Positions 26,952 to 35,212 of a stretch of DNA of 64,000 nt are shown piece after piece. The stretch's first letter is position 1; the number at the start of each line of letters is the position of its first letter. This stretch comes from Bacillus suaedaesalsae (GTDB lineage: Bacteria; Bacillota; Bacilli; Bacillales; SA4): contig NZ_JAFELM010000022.1 of assembly GCF_016890225.1 (NCBI RefSeq), forward strand, positions 1 to 64,000, given 5' to 3'. The notes below the pieces were generated by a model that was not told where the DNA came from, did no database searches, and saw only the letters and a program-made list of their open reading frames with translations. Both the position numbers and the translations under genes were made by a program.

Positions 26952-27950
26952 ATGGGAATAACAAAGGTAGAACAATTATTTACAGTGATCAACCAATCAG
27001 CAACATTACTACAAGAAGAACTTCAAACTTCATATCTTGAAGCTGTAGGGTTTACTGGAGATAATCTGTTTGAAGGCCAAGTCATGCAAGAAGACATTTT
27101 ACATAACGAAGTACTTTGTAAAAGAATTGAAAAAGAATATAGTTCAATTAACCTTAATGATTTGTCTAAAGAAGAAATCCGTAAAGGATTTCAGCTTGCT
27201 GTCTTAAAAGGTATGAAGGAAGCGACTCAAGCTCATCATCACATGACACCAGATGCCGTTTCTTTATTTATAGGATATTTAGTAAATAAACTTGTGGGCA
27301 AGAAGGACAATCTAACTATTTTAGATCCAGCTATTGGAACAGGAAATTTATTAACTGCCGTAATGAATCACATACCGAATAAAGAGGTACAAGCATTTGG
27401 AGTGGAAGTAGATGATATACTTGTGAAACTTGCTTTTATTCAAGCTAACTTGCAAGAACATCACATTGAATTGTTTAAAAAAGATGCCCTGCAAGACTTG
27501 TTTGTCGATCCAGTTGACCTAGTCGTATGCGATTTACCTGTAGGTTACTATCCCAATGATATAGGAGCAAAAAAGTTCGGTTTACATAGTGAAGAGGGAC
27601 ATTCATTCGCTCACTATTTATTTATTGAGCAAAGTGTGTACTACACAAAACCAGGAGGAAAGCTTGTATTCCTCATCCCTAATTCATTATTTGAAGGGGA
27701 ACAGGCGGCTAAGTTGCATGAATTTATCAAAAAGCATGCTGCCATAATAGGTATGCTTCAATTGCCTTTAACGATGTTCAAAAAAGAGCAACATGCAAAA
27801 AGTATCCTTATTCTACAAAAGCAAGGTCCAGAGGTTAAATTGCCAAAGCAAGCACTTTTAGCTGAGCTTCCGTCATTTTCAAATATGAAGGCAATGGAAG
27901 GAATGGTTCAGAGAATTGATCAATGGTTTGCAACTGAAGATTTAAACTAA
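26952..27950 (+). CDS. ytxK: Class I SAM-dependent methyltransferase YtxK
   Basis: The 332-residue protein belongs to the YtxK family, related to N6-adenine DNA methyltransferases such as HsdM. HHHMTPDAVSLFIGYLV and the SAM-binding motif LDPAIGTGNLL are clear; the catalytic NPPY position reads DLPVGYYP, the usual YtxK variant, so DNA-methyltransferase activity is uncertain. The ATG at 26952 follows cggggagga; the long upstream in-frame extension to 26844 lacks a ribosome site. It lies upstream of ackA as in B. subtilis but has its own terminator. Confidence 0.9.
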   Translation: MGITKVEQLFTVINQSATLLQEELQTSYLEAVGFTGDNLFEGQVMQEDILHNEVLCKRIEKEYSSINLNDLSKEEIRKGFQLAVLKGMKEATQAHHHMTPDAVSLFIGYLVNKLVGKKDNLTILDPAIGTGNLLTAVMNHIPNKEVQAFGVEVDDILVKLAFIQANLQEHHIELFKKDALQDLFVDPVDLVVCDLPVGYYPNDIGAKKFGLHSEEGHSFAHYLFIEQSVYYTKPGGKLVFLIPNSLFEGEQAAKLHEFIKKHAAIIGMLQLPLTMFKKEQHAKSILILQKQGPEVKLPKQALLAELPSFSNMKAMEGMVQRIDQWFATEDLN

Positions 27951-27957
27951 CCTTTCG

Positions 27958-27987
27958 AAGGTCTCACATTGGTGGGACCTTTTTTGG
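27958..27987 (+). terminator. Terminator of ytxK
   Basis: A 9-10 bp stem (aaggtctcac with gtgggacctt) is followed by TTTTTT. Confidence 0.9.
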
Positions 27988-27990
27988 CTT

Positions 27991-28017
27991 ATCAGAATTT
28001 ATATCCCGAATTCTGAT
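27991..28017. repeat. Perfect 9-bp inverted repeat upstream of ackA
   Basis: atcagaatt (27991-27999) and aattctgat (28009-28017) are exact inverted copies. No T-run follows, so it is more likely an operator or repeat remnant than a terminator. Confidence 0.4.
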
Positions 28018-28123
28018 TGCTTAAAAAATACTAGGCTATCGCCTGCGCACAAGAATTTGGTGCAAGCCAAGCTCTTTTAATAAATAAAACTATACAATTG
28101 TTCTGAATATAATTACTTTATAT

Positions 28124-28137
28124 AGGAAGCGTTACCA
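28124..28137 (+). promoter_or_regulatory. Candidate cre (CcpA) site upstream of ackA
   Basis: AGGAAGCGTTACCA matches TGTAAGCGTTATCA at 11 of 14 positions, including the central GCGTTA. In B. subtilis, CcpA activates ackA from an upstream cre; this site lies about 120 nt before the start codon, compatible with activation. Confidence 0.45.
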
Positions 28138-28257
28138 ATAATAGATAAACATTGAAAACTTATTTATTCGGTGTTTAAATGTTGGTGTTAATGAAAAACC
28201 TAAGACAAAATACATAGTTATGCACAGAAAGATAAATTAAGGAGTTGTATCAATTTT

Positions 28258-29448
28258 ATGTCTAAAATTATAGCGATTAATGCCGGTAGCTCTTCGTTAA
28301 AATTTCAACTTTTTGAAATGCCGAGTGAATTTGTTGTGACAAAGGGATTAGTTGAAAGAATAGGATTGCCTGATAGTGTATTTACAATCACCGTTAATGG
28401 TGAGAAGAATCAAGAAGTTACAGATATTCCAAATCATGCAGTAGCAGTTAAGTTGTTATTAGATAAATTAACTAGTCTATCAATCATAAATAGCCTTGAT
28501 GAAATAGACGGAATTGGTCATCGTGTTGTGCATGGAGGAGAGGAATTTAGTGATAGTGTAAGAATAACGAATGAAGTACTAGATAAAATTGATAATTTAT
28601 CTGAGCTTGCACCATTACATAACCCAGCTAATATAACAGGAATTAAAGCATTCCGTGAAGTGCTACCAAATGTACCAGCAGTAGCCGTTTTCGATACAGC
28701 ATTTCATCAAACAATGCCGGAAAAGTCATTTTTATATAGCTTACCTTACGAGTATTATGAGAAGTACGGAATTCGTAAATATGGATTCCACGGGACATCA
28801 CATAAATACGTATCCCAAAGAGCTGCTGATCTATTAGGTAGACCAATTGAACAGCTAAGATTAATTTCTTGTCATTTAGGAAATGGGGCAAGTATTGCGG
28901 CAATTGAAGGAGGGAAATCAATTGATACATCAATGGGCTTTACACCACTTGCTGGCGTTGCAATGGGAACAAGATCAGGAAATATTGACCCTGCCTTAAT
29001 TCCTTTTATTATGGAAAAAACCGGGAATACAGCAGATGAAGTGTTAGCGATCCTAAACAATAAAAGTGGAATTTTAGGGGTATCAGGTTTCTCAAGCGAC
29101 CTTCGAGATATCGAACAACAAGCAGAAAAGGGAAATGAACGAGCTGAGCTAGCATTAGAGGTATTTGCTAGTAGAATCCATAAGTATATTGGTTCCTATG
29201 CAGCAAGAATGTATGGAGTAGATGCGATTATTTTCACCGCGGGTATTGGTGAAAATAGTGATGTCATTCGTGCACGAGTGCTAAGAGGATTAGAATTCAT
29301 GGGCGTCTATTGGGATCCAACATTGAATAAAGTCCGTGGAGAAGAAGCGTTTATTAACTATCCACATTCGCCTGTTAAGGTATTAATTATCCCAACAAAT
29401 GAAGAAGTGATGATTGCAAGAGATGTATCTAGATTAACAGGAGTATAG
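28258..29448 (+). CDS. ackA: Acetate kinase AckA
   Basis: AckA interconverts acetyl phosphate and acetate with ATP, the last step of overflow acetate production. The 396-residue enzyme has [13 protein letters not shown] at 6-18, [10 protein letters not shown] near 89-98, DTAFHQTMP near 147, [12 protein letters not shown] near 175-186 and [10 protein letters not shown] near 207. FTAGIGENS is in the last quarter. The AAGGAG site is 12 nt from the ATG, rather distant. A cre-like site upstream suggests CcpA control. Confidence 0.97.
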   Translation: MSKIIAINAGSSSLKFQLFEMPSEFVVTKGLVERIGLPDSVFTITVNGEKNQEVTDIPNHAVAVKLLLDKLTSLSIINSLDEIDGIGHRVVHGGEEFSDSVRITNEVLDKIDNLSELAPLHNPANITGIKAFREVLPNVPAVAVFDTAFHQTMPEKSFLYSLPYEYYEKYGIRKYGFHGTSHKYVSQRAADLLGRPIEQLRLISCHLGNGASIAAIEGGKSIDTSMGFTPLAGVAMGTRSGNIDPALIPFIMEKTGNTADEVLAILNNKSGILGVSGFSSDLRDIEQQAEKGNERAELALEVFASRIHKYIGSYAARMYGVDAIIFTAGIGENSDVIRARVLRGLEFMGVYWDPTLNKVRGEEAFINYPHSPVKVLIIPTNEEVMIARDVSRLTGV

Positions 29449-29452
29449 AGAC

Positions 29453-29483
29453 AATGGGTCCTAGAAACGGGCCCATTTTTTAA
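29453..29483 (+). terminator. Terminator of ackA
   Basis: A 9-bp stem (aatgggtcc with gggcccatt, one G-T pair) is followed by TTTTTAAT. Confidence 0.88.
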
Positions 29484-29614
29484 TGACTTCGTTTCATGAC
29501 ATAAGCTAATAATTGAGGAATCGCTCATTTTCAACCTTTACAAAGATTAATACCGGTAAGTTTTGGGTAATAAAGCCATATGATATACTAATCAATGATG
29601 AAGGAGGGAGTTTC

Positions 29615-30460
29615 ATGCTTACCAAACGAGAACGCCATTTATTAGAGGAGATTCGCGTATGGGAGAACAAGCTCTACCTTCAAGAAAAAGAAATCAATCG
29701 TTCCTACGAGAAGTGGATTGATTATACATTTGATAAGCTTCCTGAGCGGCAACAAAAAATATTCTATGCCACACTAGATAGCTTGTTGTTTCATCTACAT
29801 GCCATTATCCAGAGCACTAGTGTCCAAAAAGAGGCAAAAGAAAGAATAGTAAAATCAGCACAAGCAAGCTATCCTTATATCCAAGAGATTCAAGATTTGA
29901 GGTCACTACCGATTGAGAGCTTAATTTATTATGCTGAACAGGAAATTGCGAAGCATCGTTTATATTCCTTCACACAAGGTGGGCTAACAGGATCAGGGGG
30001 TATCTTCTTTATGGCTGCTGATCTACCTCTTATCATCGCCATCAACCTGCGAATTGTCCAGTTGTTATCGGTTATATATGGATATGAGGTAAATAGTCCG
30101 TATGAAATGATGATATCTTTTAAAGTGTTTCATATCTCTACGCTACCAAAACATTTACAAGGAAAAGAATGGAGAAAATTATTAGAAGGAATTAAGGTAA
30201 ATAAAGATACGTATTTCTGGCACGACGAGCATGAAGTCATTACTGACAAAACATGGCTTGGCCTTCCTTTAAAACAAGTAGCAAAAGGCTTGTTTATTCT
30301 ATTGGCAAAAAGGAAGTTAATACAGGGTATTCCGTTAGTCGGAATCGGCATTGGAGCAGGAGTCAATTATTCGTTTACAAAACAAGTAACTGAGTTTGCA
30401 CATCACTTTTATCAGCTGCGTTACTTAACAGAAAAGGATGACATGGATGAGTTTGATTGA
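29615..30460 (+). CDS. EcsC-family protein
   Basis: The 281-residue protein has an EcsC domain. It begins with a charged helical region (LTKRERHLLEEIRVWENKLY), then a glycine-rich membrane-associating segment QGGLTGSGGIFFMAADLPLI (about 132-151), and another near the C-terminus (GIPLVGIGIGAGVNYSFTKQ). EcsC proteins are linked to ABC exporter/protease systems, but the family role is not settled. The ATG at 29615 follows AAGGAGGGAG; no ribosome site supports the longer in-frame form. It overlaps moaB by 14 nt, suggesting coupling. Confidence 0.82.
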   Translation: MLTKRERHLLEEIRVWENKLYLQEKEINRSYEKWIDYTFDKLPERQQKIFYATLDSLLFHLHAIIQSTSVQKEAKERIVKSAQASYPYIQEIQDLRSLPIESLIYYAEQEIAKHRLYSFTQGGLTGSGGIFFMAADLPLIIAINLRIVQLLSVIYGYEVNSPYEMMISFKVFHISTLPKHLQGKEWRKLLEGIKVNKDTYFWHDEHEVITDKTWLGLPLKQVAKGLFILLAKRKLIQGIPLVGIGIGAGVNYSFTKQVTEFAHHFYQLRYLTEKDDMDEFD

Positions 30461-30953
30461 ACATAAAACAGAAGCACCTGAATTTGTTAGGTGTAAAATT
30501 ATAACCGTAAGTGATACAAGAACATTGGAAACAGATAAAAGTGGACATTTAATAAAAGACCTTTTACTTGATGCTGGCCATCAAATTGTAAATCATGTAA
30601 TTGTAAAAGATGAGGTAAGCCAAATCCGTGATGAAGTTATAAGTGGAAGTAAGGCTGAAGATGTTGAAATGATTTTACTAAATGGGGGCACAGGGATTTC
30701 TCAAAGAGATGTTACGATTGAGACAATTGTTCCTTTATTTGATAAAGAAATCGTAGGATTTGGTGAGATTTTTAGACATTTAAGCTATACAGAAGATATC
30801 GGCTCTGCAGCGATTATGTCTCGTGCAGTTGCAGGTACAAGAAACCGTACTGGTATCTTTGCAATGCCAGGCTCTACGGGTGCTGTAAGGCTTGCGATGC
30901 AAAAATTAGTCTTGCCAGAATTACAGCATGTAGTAAGAGAATTAAAAAAGTAG
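30447..30953 (+). CDS. moaB: Molybdenum cofactor biosynthesis protein MoaB
   Basis: MoaB binds molybdopterin and adenylylates it in the MogA/MoaB family. The 168-residue protein has ITVSDTRTLETDKSG near 19-33, LNGGTGISQRDVTIE near 74-88 and SRAVAGTRNRTGIFAMPGSTGA near 123-144, written here as the usual family blocks. The ATG at 30447 is 9 nt from AAAAGG; another ATG at 30438 is possible. It overlaps the 3' end of the EcsC gene. No other cofactor genes lie nearby, as in B. subtilis. Confidence 0.92.
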   Translation: MSLIEHKTEAPEFVRCKIITVSDTRTLETDKSGHLIKDLLLDAGHQIVNHVIVKDEVSQIRDEVISGSKAEDVEMILLNGGTGISQRDVTIETIVPLFDKEIVGFGEIFRHLSYTEDIGSAAIMSRAVAGTRNRTGIFAMPGSTGAVRLAMQKLVLPELQHVVRELKK

Positions 30954-31000
30954 GCTGTGTTAACAAGTAACCTTCGTTAAAAACAAAGTCAAAATATAAA

Positions 31001-31029
31001 AAAACGGCTAGGAAAATCCTGGCCGTTTT
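31001..31029. terminator. Bidirectional terminator after moaB
   Basis: A 13-bp stem (31001-31013 with 31017-31029, one G-T pair, loop aaa) has A-rich and T-rich flanks and serves moaB and the opposing small gene. Confidence 0.9.
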
Positions 31030-31033
31030 ATAT

Positions 31034-31348
31034 TTAGAAGTGTGTTCTACCTGTAACGTTTTGGTTAAGTCGATACCATAACCATAAATCATTTATTATT
31101 GAAGCTAAATCAGATATCTCTGAATTTAGGATGCATGATTGAATGAAGTCATCTTCTTCCCCAAGCTGATGCTGTTTTTCATTTATAATGGATTCTAGCT
31201 CTGCGATACGATCAGGAATCTTACCGCGTATTGTTTCCCAGTTAGTTAATATCTCTTGTTGCTCCGAATCACTATATTCTTCCCACGTCTGTTCAAAATG
31301 TGGTAGCTCTATTCCAAGGCGATTATCTAATAAAAAATATTTTGTCAT
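31034..31348 (-). CDS. Hypothetical protein, 104 residues
   Basis: The product is acidic and mostly helical, without a signal peptide or membrane segment. Visible features are FEQTWEEYSDSEQQEILTNW and a heptad-like stretch IAELESIINEKQHQLGEEDD. I do not recognise the family. The ATG at 31348 is preceded by ggggga, 7 nt away, so it is chosen over an in-frame start 39 nt further upstream that lacks such a site. It converges with moaB at a shared terminator. Confidence 0.7.
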   Translation of the reverse strand: MTKYFLLDNRLGIELPHFEQTWEEYSDSEQQEILTNWETIRGKIPDRIAELESIINEKQHQLGEEDDFIQSCILNSEISDLASIINDLWLWYRLNQNVTGRTHF

Positions 31349-31480
31349 GATTATTCCCCCATATCCCGATACATCCATTTTACACAAAAATCTTACTACT
31401 TTCTAATACCATCTATTTCCGATAGTTGTAGAGCATATCAGAAGCTGCTGTGCAAACAATAATAGAAAGGAGTGATCATC

Positions 31481-31630
31481 ATGAGTAAAGAGAAGAAAGA
31501 TACGTTTTCATTTTATTATGACGAAGCTGGGGAAAAAGAAATTATGGATCAAATCACAAATGCGTATCAAAGCGGGTATGATTATACAGTAACTGGGGAA
31601 CATGATCCGCAACATGAAGAAATTAAATGA
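31481..31630 (+). CDS. Small hypothetical protein, 49 residues
   Basis: A short frame begins ATG AGT AAA behind a very good ribosome site, aaaggag, 10 nt upstream, and ends just before a strong terminator. The product is acidic and polar: MSKEKKDTFSFYYDEAGEKE at the start and a tyrosine-containing middle (QSGYDYTVTGEHD). No family is recognised. The ribosome site plus terminator make it a likely real gene despite its size. Confidence 0.65.
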   Translation: MSKEKKDTFSFYYDEAGEKEIMDQITNAYQSGYDYTVTGEHDPQHEEIK

Positions 31631-31637
31631 TATCAAA

Positions 31638-31669
31638 AAACCAGCTTATCACAGGGGATAAGCTGGTTT
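31638..31669 (+). terminator. Terminator of the 49-residue gene
   Basis: A perfect 13-bp stem (31638-31650 with 31657-31669) follows the stop codon; a T-rich tail comes after. It could also act on the opposing gene ending at 31685. Confidence 0.88.
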
Positions 31670-31684
31670 CTCATTTTGTTAGTT

Positions 31685-31960
31685 TTAGCTACTATGGACG
31701 ATAGGATGATTTACTAAGTATGCTTGGTATTCTTTGAACTGATTTGGTTGTATAAAAATTTGCAAAGCGTTGCTTTCATCATTTTTATAATATATATAAG
31801 CCAGTTCATCTAACAACCATTCTGCACCTTCAGCAGGCTGGAACATAATAAATTCAAATGTATCTGTATCGGTTTTCGCATGAACTACCAGTTCTTTAGA
31901 ACCGCCACCCAATGACGTTGATTTTTTGATAAATATTTCTTCAAAATGAATCAAGTTCAT
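31685..31960 (-). CDS. Hypothetical protein, 91 residues
   Basis: The product is a soluble alpha/beta-looking protein: FEEIFIKKSTSLGGGSKELV, then TFEFIMFQPAEGAEWLLDEL and IFIQPNQFKEYQAYL. I do not recognise a family. The ribosome site ggaggtga sits very close to the ATG at 31960, so initiation might instead use the TTG two codons later. No clear operon partner. Confidence 0.65.
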   Translation of the reverse strand: MNLIHFEEIFIKKSTSLGGGSKELVVHAKTDTDTFEFIMFQPAEGAEWLLDELAYIYYKNDESNALQIFIQPNQFKEYQAYLVNHPIVHSS

Positions 31961-32023
31961 TCACCTCCACTATCATTTTAACAGATGTTTTTGTTAGGTG
32001 AATAACTTGAACAAATAAAAAGA

Positions 32024-32143
32024 TTATTTATCATCATCTCTTTGTTTCATTTTAGGTTTTTTAATGAGAAGAAGAATAGATGTGATATAGGCACCGCCTA
32101 GCATAATGATGATAATCCATGCAAAAATCTCTAAGTTTGTCAC
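32024..32143 (-). CDS. Small single-pass membrane protein, 39 residues
   Basis: A GTG start at 32143 follows AAAGGAGG with 7-nt spacing. The product has one hydrophobic helix (FAWIIIIMLGGAYITSILLL, about 7-26) and a basic then acidic tail (KKPKMKQRDDDK). This is the plan of many small Bacillus membrane proteins; no named family is claimed. It lies upstream of the pit genes on the same strand direction but about 110 nt past their terminator. Confidence 0.65.
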   Translation of the reverse strand: MTNLEIFAWIIIIMLGGAYITSILLLIKKPKMKQRDDDK

Positions 32144-32226
32144 AGGTGTACCTCCTTTACCATTTTATCGATCCTTAAAAAGGGTGTAAAAGTAATATAT
32201 GATAAAGGGGTAGAAGAAAGAACAAA

Positions 32227-32251
32227 AAAGAGTCAGACAAGCTGACTCTTT
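32227..32251 (-). terminator. Terminator of the ykaA-pit operon
   Basis: On the minus strand, a perfect 10-bp stem (aaagagtcag / ctgactcttt) is followed by a U-run just after the pit stop codon. Confidence 0.92.
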
Positions 32252-32254
32252 AGT

Positions 32255-33253
32255 TTAGAAGAATAAATTTAATATAAAGTAGAAAAGACCTGCTAAAGTA
32301 GCTGAGATTGGTAACGTAATGACCCATGTAATTAACATTCTTTGAGCAGTACCCCATTTAACCCCTTTTAAACGGTGAGCAGAACCTACCCCTAAGATGG
32401 AAGATGAGATAACGTGTGTTGTACTAACTGGTAAATGGATGAAGGTAGCCCCAAAAATAACAGCAGCTCCAGTTAAATCAGCTGCAACTCCGTTAACAGG
32501 ACGGATCTTCATGATTTTCCCACCGACAGTTTTAATAATTTTCCAACCACCTACAGAAGTACCTAGACCCATTGCTAGCGCACAAGAGACTTGTACCCAT
32601 GTTTGAATATCATCAGATGATTGATAACCATTAACGATTAATGCCATAGTTATAATCCCCATAGCTTTTTGTGCATCGTTAGTACCGTGTGTAAATGATT
32701 GCAGGGCAGCTGTTGCGATTTGTACTAATCTAAAATTACGATTTGTTTTAGATAAGTTATTATTTTTAAATACTAATTTAAAAATGCTATAAACGATATA
32801 ACCAACTGCAAATGCAAGTAATGGTGAAATGATAAGTGCTTGTAGGATTTTTAAAAAACCTGAATAGTTCAAAGCATTAAATCCTGCGGCAGCAATTGCT
32901 GCACCTGCAATGGAACCGATTAACGCATGGGATGAACTACTGGGGATTCCGTAATACCAAGTAATTAAATTCCAAGCAATGGCAGCTAATAATGCTGATA
33001 ATATAACGAGAGAACCATTATCAAGTGTAAAGGGATCGACAATGTCTTTAGTAATCGTTTTTGCTACACCTGTAAACGCCATTGCCCCAACAAAGTTCAT
33101 AACCGCTGCTAGGATAATAGCGTGTCTCGGTTTTAAAGCTTTTGTCGAGACTGAAGTAGCGATGGAATTTGCCGTATCATGGAACCCGTTAATGAAATCA
33201 AATGCCAAGGCTCCAATGACAATTAATATAGTTAAAATAAGTATTGTATCCAT
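32255..33253 (-). CDS. pit: PiT-family inorganic phosphate transporter
   Basis: The 332-residue membrane protein is a low-affinity, proton- or cation-coupled phosphate permease. The two inverted PiT signatures are present: FDFINGFHDTANSIATSVST near 19-38 and FTHGTNDAQKAMGIITMALI near 186-205. About ten membrane segments are predicted. It lies 11 nt downstream of the DUF47 gene and shares its transcript, the usual pairing; PhoU-like DUF47 proteins modulate PiT transport. It begins ATG behind AAGGAG. Confidence 0.94.
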   Translation of the reverse strand: MDTILILTILIVIGALAFDFINGFHDTANSIATSVSTKALKPRHAIILAAVMNFVGAMAFTGVAKTITKDIVDPFTLDNGSLVILSALLAAIAWNLITWYYGIPSSSSHALIGSIAGAAIAAAGFNALNYSGFLKILQALIISPLLAFAVGYIVYSIFKLVFKNNNLSKTNRNFRLVQIATAALQSFTHGTNDAQKAMGIITMALIVNGYQSSDDIQTWVQVSCALAMGLGTSVGGWKIIKTVGGKIMKIRPVNGVAADLTGAAVIFGATFIHLPVSTTHVISSSILGVGSAHRLKGVKWGTAQRMLITWVITLPISATLAGLFYFILNLFF

Positions 33254-33264
33254 GGATAAGCTCC

Positions 33265-33882
33265 TTACGCATTCTTCATAATAATAGTTTCTAACGTGTT
33301 CGCAACTTTTTGACAGTAGTCAGCGATTTCTTCTAGTTCTTCGTAAATCTCTTTATATTGAATAATACGAATTGGATCTTTTTCAGCATGGAATAAATGC
33401 TTAATGGCCTGACGCAAAATGCCATCACATTTTGATTCTAAATCTTTGATTTTAATTGAGTGCTCGCGGATTTCTAATAATTTTTTTGAAGCAAGTAACT
33501 CAACAGCTAGAACGATTTCATCAGCACAACTACGGATTGCATCTACAAACTTTAACATGAATTCGTCAGCTTGAGTGATCGAATACATTTCGAACATAGC
33601 AGAAGTATGTTCTAATCCATCTAACACATCATCCATACTCATGGCTAGAGCTAAAATATCCTCACGCTCAATTGGTGTAATAAATGCATTGTTAAGGTCT
33701 TTAATAACTTCGTGTACGAATGAATCACCTTTTGTTTCAATTTCTTTCATTTTTTCTGAGAAGATTTTAAGATCTCCAACATTATTTAACTTATAATCTG
33801 CAAAGAAGTTTGCACCTTCTTTTAAGTTCACTGAAATTTCACTAAGATGAACTGCAAACTTGTCTTTCTTTTTGAAAGCCAT
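33265..33882 (-). CDS. ykaA: PhoU-like DUF47 protein (YkaA), Pit accessory factor
   Basis: This 205-residue all-helical protein belongs to the DUF47/PhoU-like family. Family blocks are EMKEIETKGDSFVHEVIKDL split near 45-62, TPIEREDILALAMSMDDVLD near 70-89 and ESKCDGILRQAIKHLF near 145-160; the acidic residues bind metal in relatives. It should control the adjacent PiT permease. First gene of the two-gene operon, it starts ATG with a gggggtatt site upstream. Confidence 0.9.
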   Translation of the reverse strand: MAFKKKDKFAVHLSEISVNLKEGANFFADYKLNNVGDLKIFSEKMKEIETKGDSFVHEVIKDLNNAFITPIEREDILALAMSMDDVLDGLEHTSAMFEMYSITQADEFMLKFVDAIRSCADEIVLAVELLASKKLLEIREHSIKIKDLESKCDGILRQAIKHLFHAEKDPIRIIQYKEIYEELEEIADYCQKVANTLETIIMKNA

Positions 33883-34263
33883 GAATAATACCCCCGAATA
33901 AGTTATCTAATTTTACAAGGCATTGTCAGAATACTAGTATGTATACTGCCCAGTTAAATTGAATTTAGCAAACGAAATAATCATAGCGCAAAATTGAAGT
34001 GATGAATAGAGTTTGTGTGGAAAATTTACAAATTCTTAACAATATATCGGTTTATAATTTTACGTTCTTTACAATTGGTTAATACTTTCGTTTTTTTGAA
34101 AATATTATCTTATGAGGAGGAGATTATTAGAATCGAATTTTGTGTAAGACTGTGTTAGTTATCTATGTAACTCTTGGTACTTCCTGTATAACAAAGGAAT
34201 ATAAAGGTTATATACCAACTACCAAATATAAATGGTATATTGATTCAGTAAGGGGGAGATGAG
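33883..34263. other. Divergent intergenic region (ykaA / GNAT)
   Basis: This 381-bp AT-rich gap must hold promoters for both flanking genes. Visible marks are a perfect 10-bp palindrome atactagtat at 33931-33940 about 50 nt upstream of ykaA, and a tatacca / tggtata inverted repeat at 34211-34239, just before the GNAT ribosome site. No coding frame or RNA gene is seen. Confidence 0.5.
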
Positions 34264-34779
34264 TTGCAAAGTGAGATAAAAATTTCAGAGATCGTCCATA
34301 TTATGGATGTTAAAGAAGAGTTAAGTAAACTATTAATTAACGTTGTGGAAGAAGGGGCTTCGATAGGATTTTTACCACCACTTTCTTTAGGGACTTCATT
34401 GAACTATTGGGAGGAAGTAGAAAAGCAGTCGAACGTTATTCTATATATTGCCAAAATAAACGATCAAATTGTGGGGAGTATTCAATTACATTTAGTCATG
34501 AAGGAAAATGGATTACATAGAGCTGAAATAGCAAAATTAATGACACATACACAGTATAGACGACTTGGAATTGGTCGCCTGCTCATGAATCATGCGGAGA
34601 AGAGAGCGGTTGAAGAAAAAAGAACGTTGATCGTACTCGATACAAGAGCTGGAGATCCCTCCAATTTATTGTATACAAAGTTACATTATCAGCGAGTTGG
34701 GGAGATACCGAAGTTTGCAATGTCTGCAGAGGGCCAATTGCATCCAACCGTTCTTTATTATAAAGAATTACAAAGTTAA
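34264..34779 (+). CDS. GNAT-family N-acetyltransferase
   Basis: This 171-residue GNAT protein has the acetyl-CoA motif MTHTQYRRLGIGRLLMNHAE (about 92-111), followed by LIVLDTRAGDPSNLLYTKLH and a C-terminal TVLYYKEL strand. It resembles acetyltransferases of the antibiotic/aminoglycoside-like GNAT group by general pattern only; substrate is unknown. The start is TTG, 6 nt after gggggag. A short inverted repeat precedes the ribosome site. Confidence 0.83.
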   Translation: MQSEIKISEIVHIMDVKEELSKLLINVVEEGASIGFLPPLSLGTSLNYWEEVEKQSNVILYIAKINDQIVGSIQLHLVMKENGLHRAEIAKLMTHTQYRRLGIGRLLMNHAEKRAVEEKRTLIVLDTRAGDPSNLLYTKLHYQRVGEIPKFAMSAEGQLHPTVLYYKELQS

Positions 34780-34800
34780 TCAGTTAAGCTAGAAAAACAA

Positions 34801-35212
34801 GTTCGTTCCATTGCGCTGCAGACACTCGCTTTCCTCTACTTCCCGCAGGAGTCGAGTGTCTTCCGCTCCATTCCACTAGTTTAGAACAAAAGGCGGAAGC
34901 GCCCCGTTTTGCCTTAGGCACAGCAAATGTTCCGGAGAGAAGAAAAGGGTGCACTTTACCTTTTCTTCTCTCCGGGTTATTTGACCTCAGGCGGGCTGGG
35001 CGCTGGAGCTAGATTAATAATACACTTATATGTAAGATACCCTCGAAAATTTTATGCTATCTTATACTGTAAAAATAAATAGTATGCAAAATCAAACAAA
35101 ATCTATTGAAAGCAACAAATAAAGACCCGAACTATTAGGTGAAAGATTCATTAATATATCGCCTAATAGTTCGGGTTTATCATTGGCTGAAATACTGATG
35201 TCCCAGCCTCTC
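34801..35212. repeat. Mosaic intergenic repeat, copy 2 (between convergent genes)
   Basis: It shares with 18591-18975 the gacactcg/cgagtgtc palindrome (here lacking the central block), the cctcaggcgggctgggcgct segment, the AT-rich segment and the terminal 18-bp stem (35125-35142 with 35159-35176). It additionally carries a perfect 17-bp hairpin (34932-34948 with 34959-34975) absent from copy 1. It again lies between convergent genes and ends at the stop codon of a minus-strand gene. Confidence 0.85.

Noticed and set aside
34211-34239. tatacca / tggtata inverted repeat as an operator of the GNAT gene
   Set aside because: It is only 7 bp with a 15-nt loop in AT-rich sequence, so chance is a sufficient explanation.
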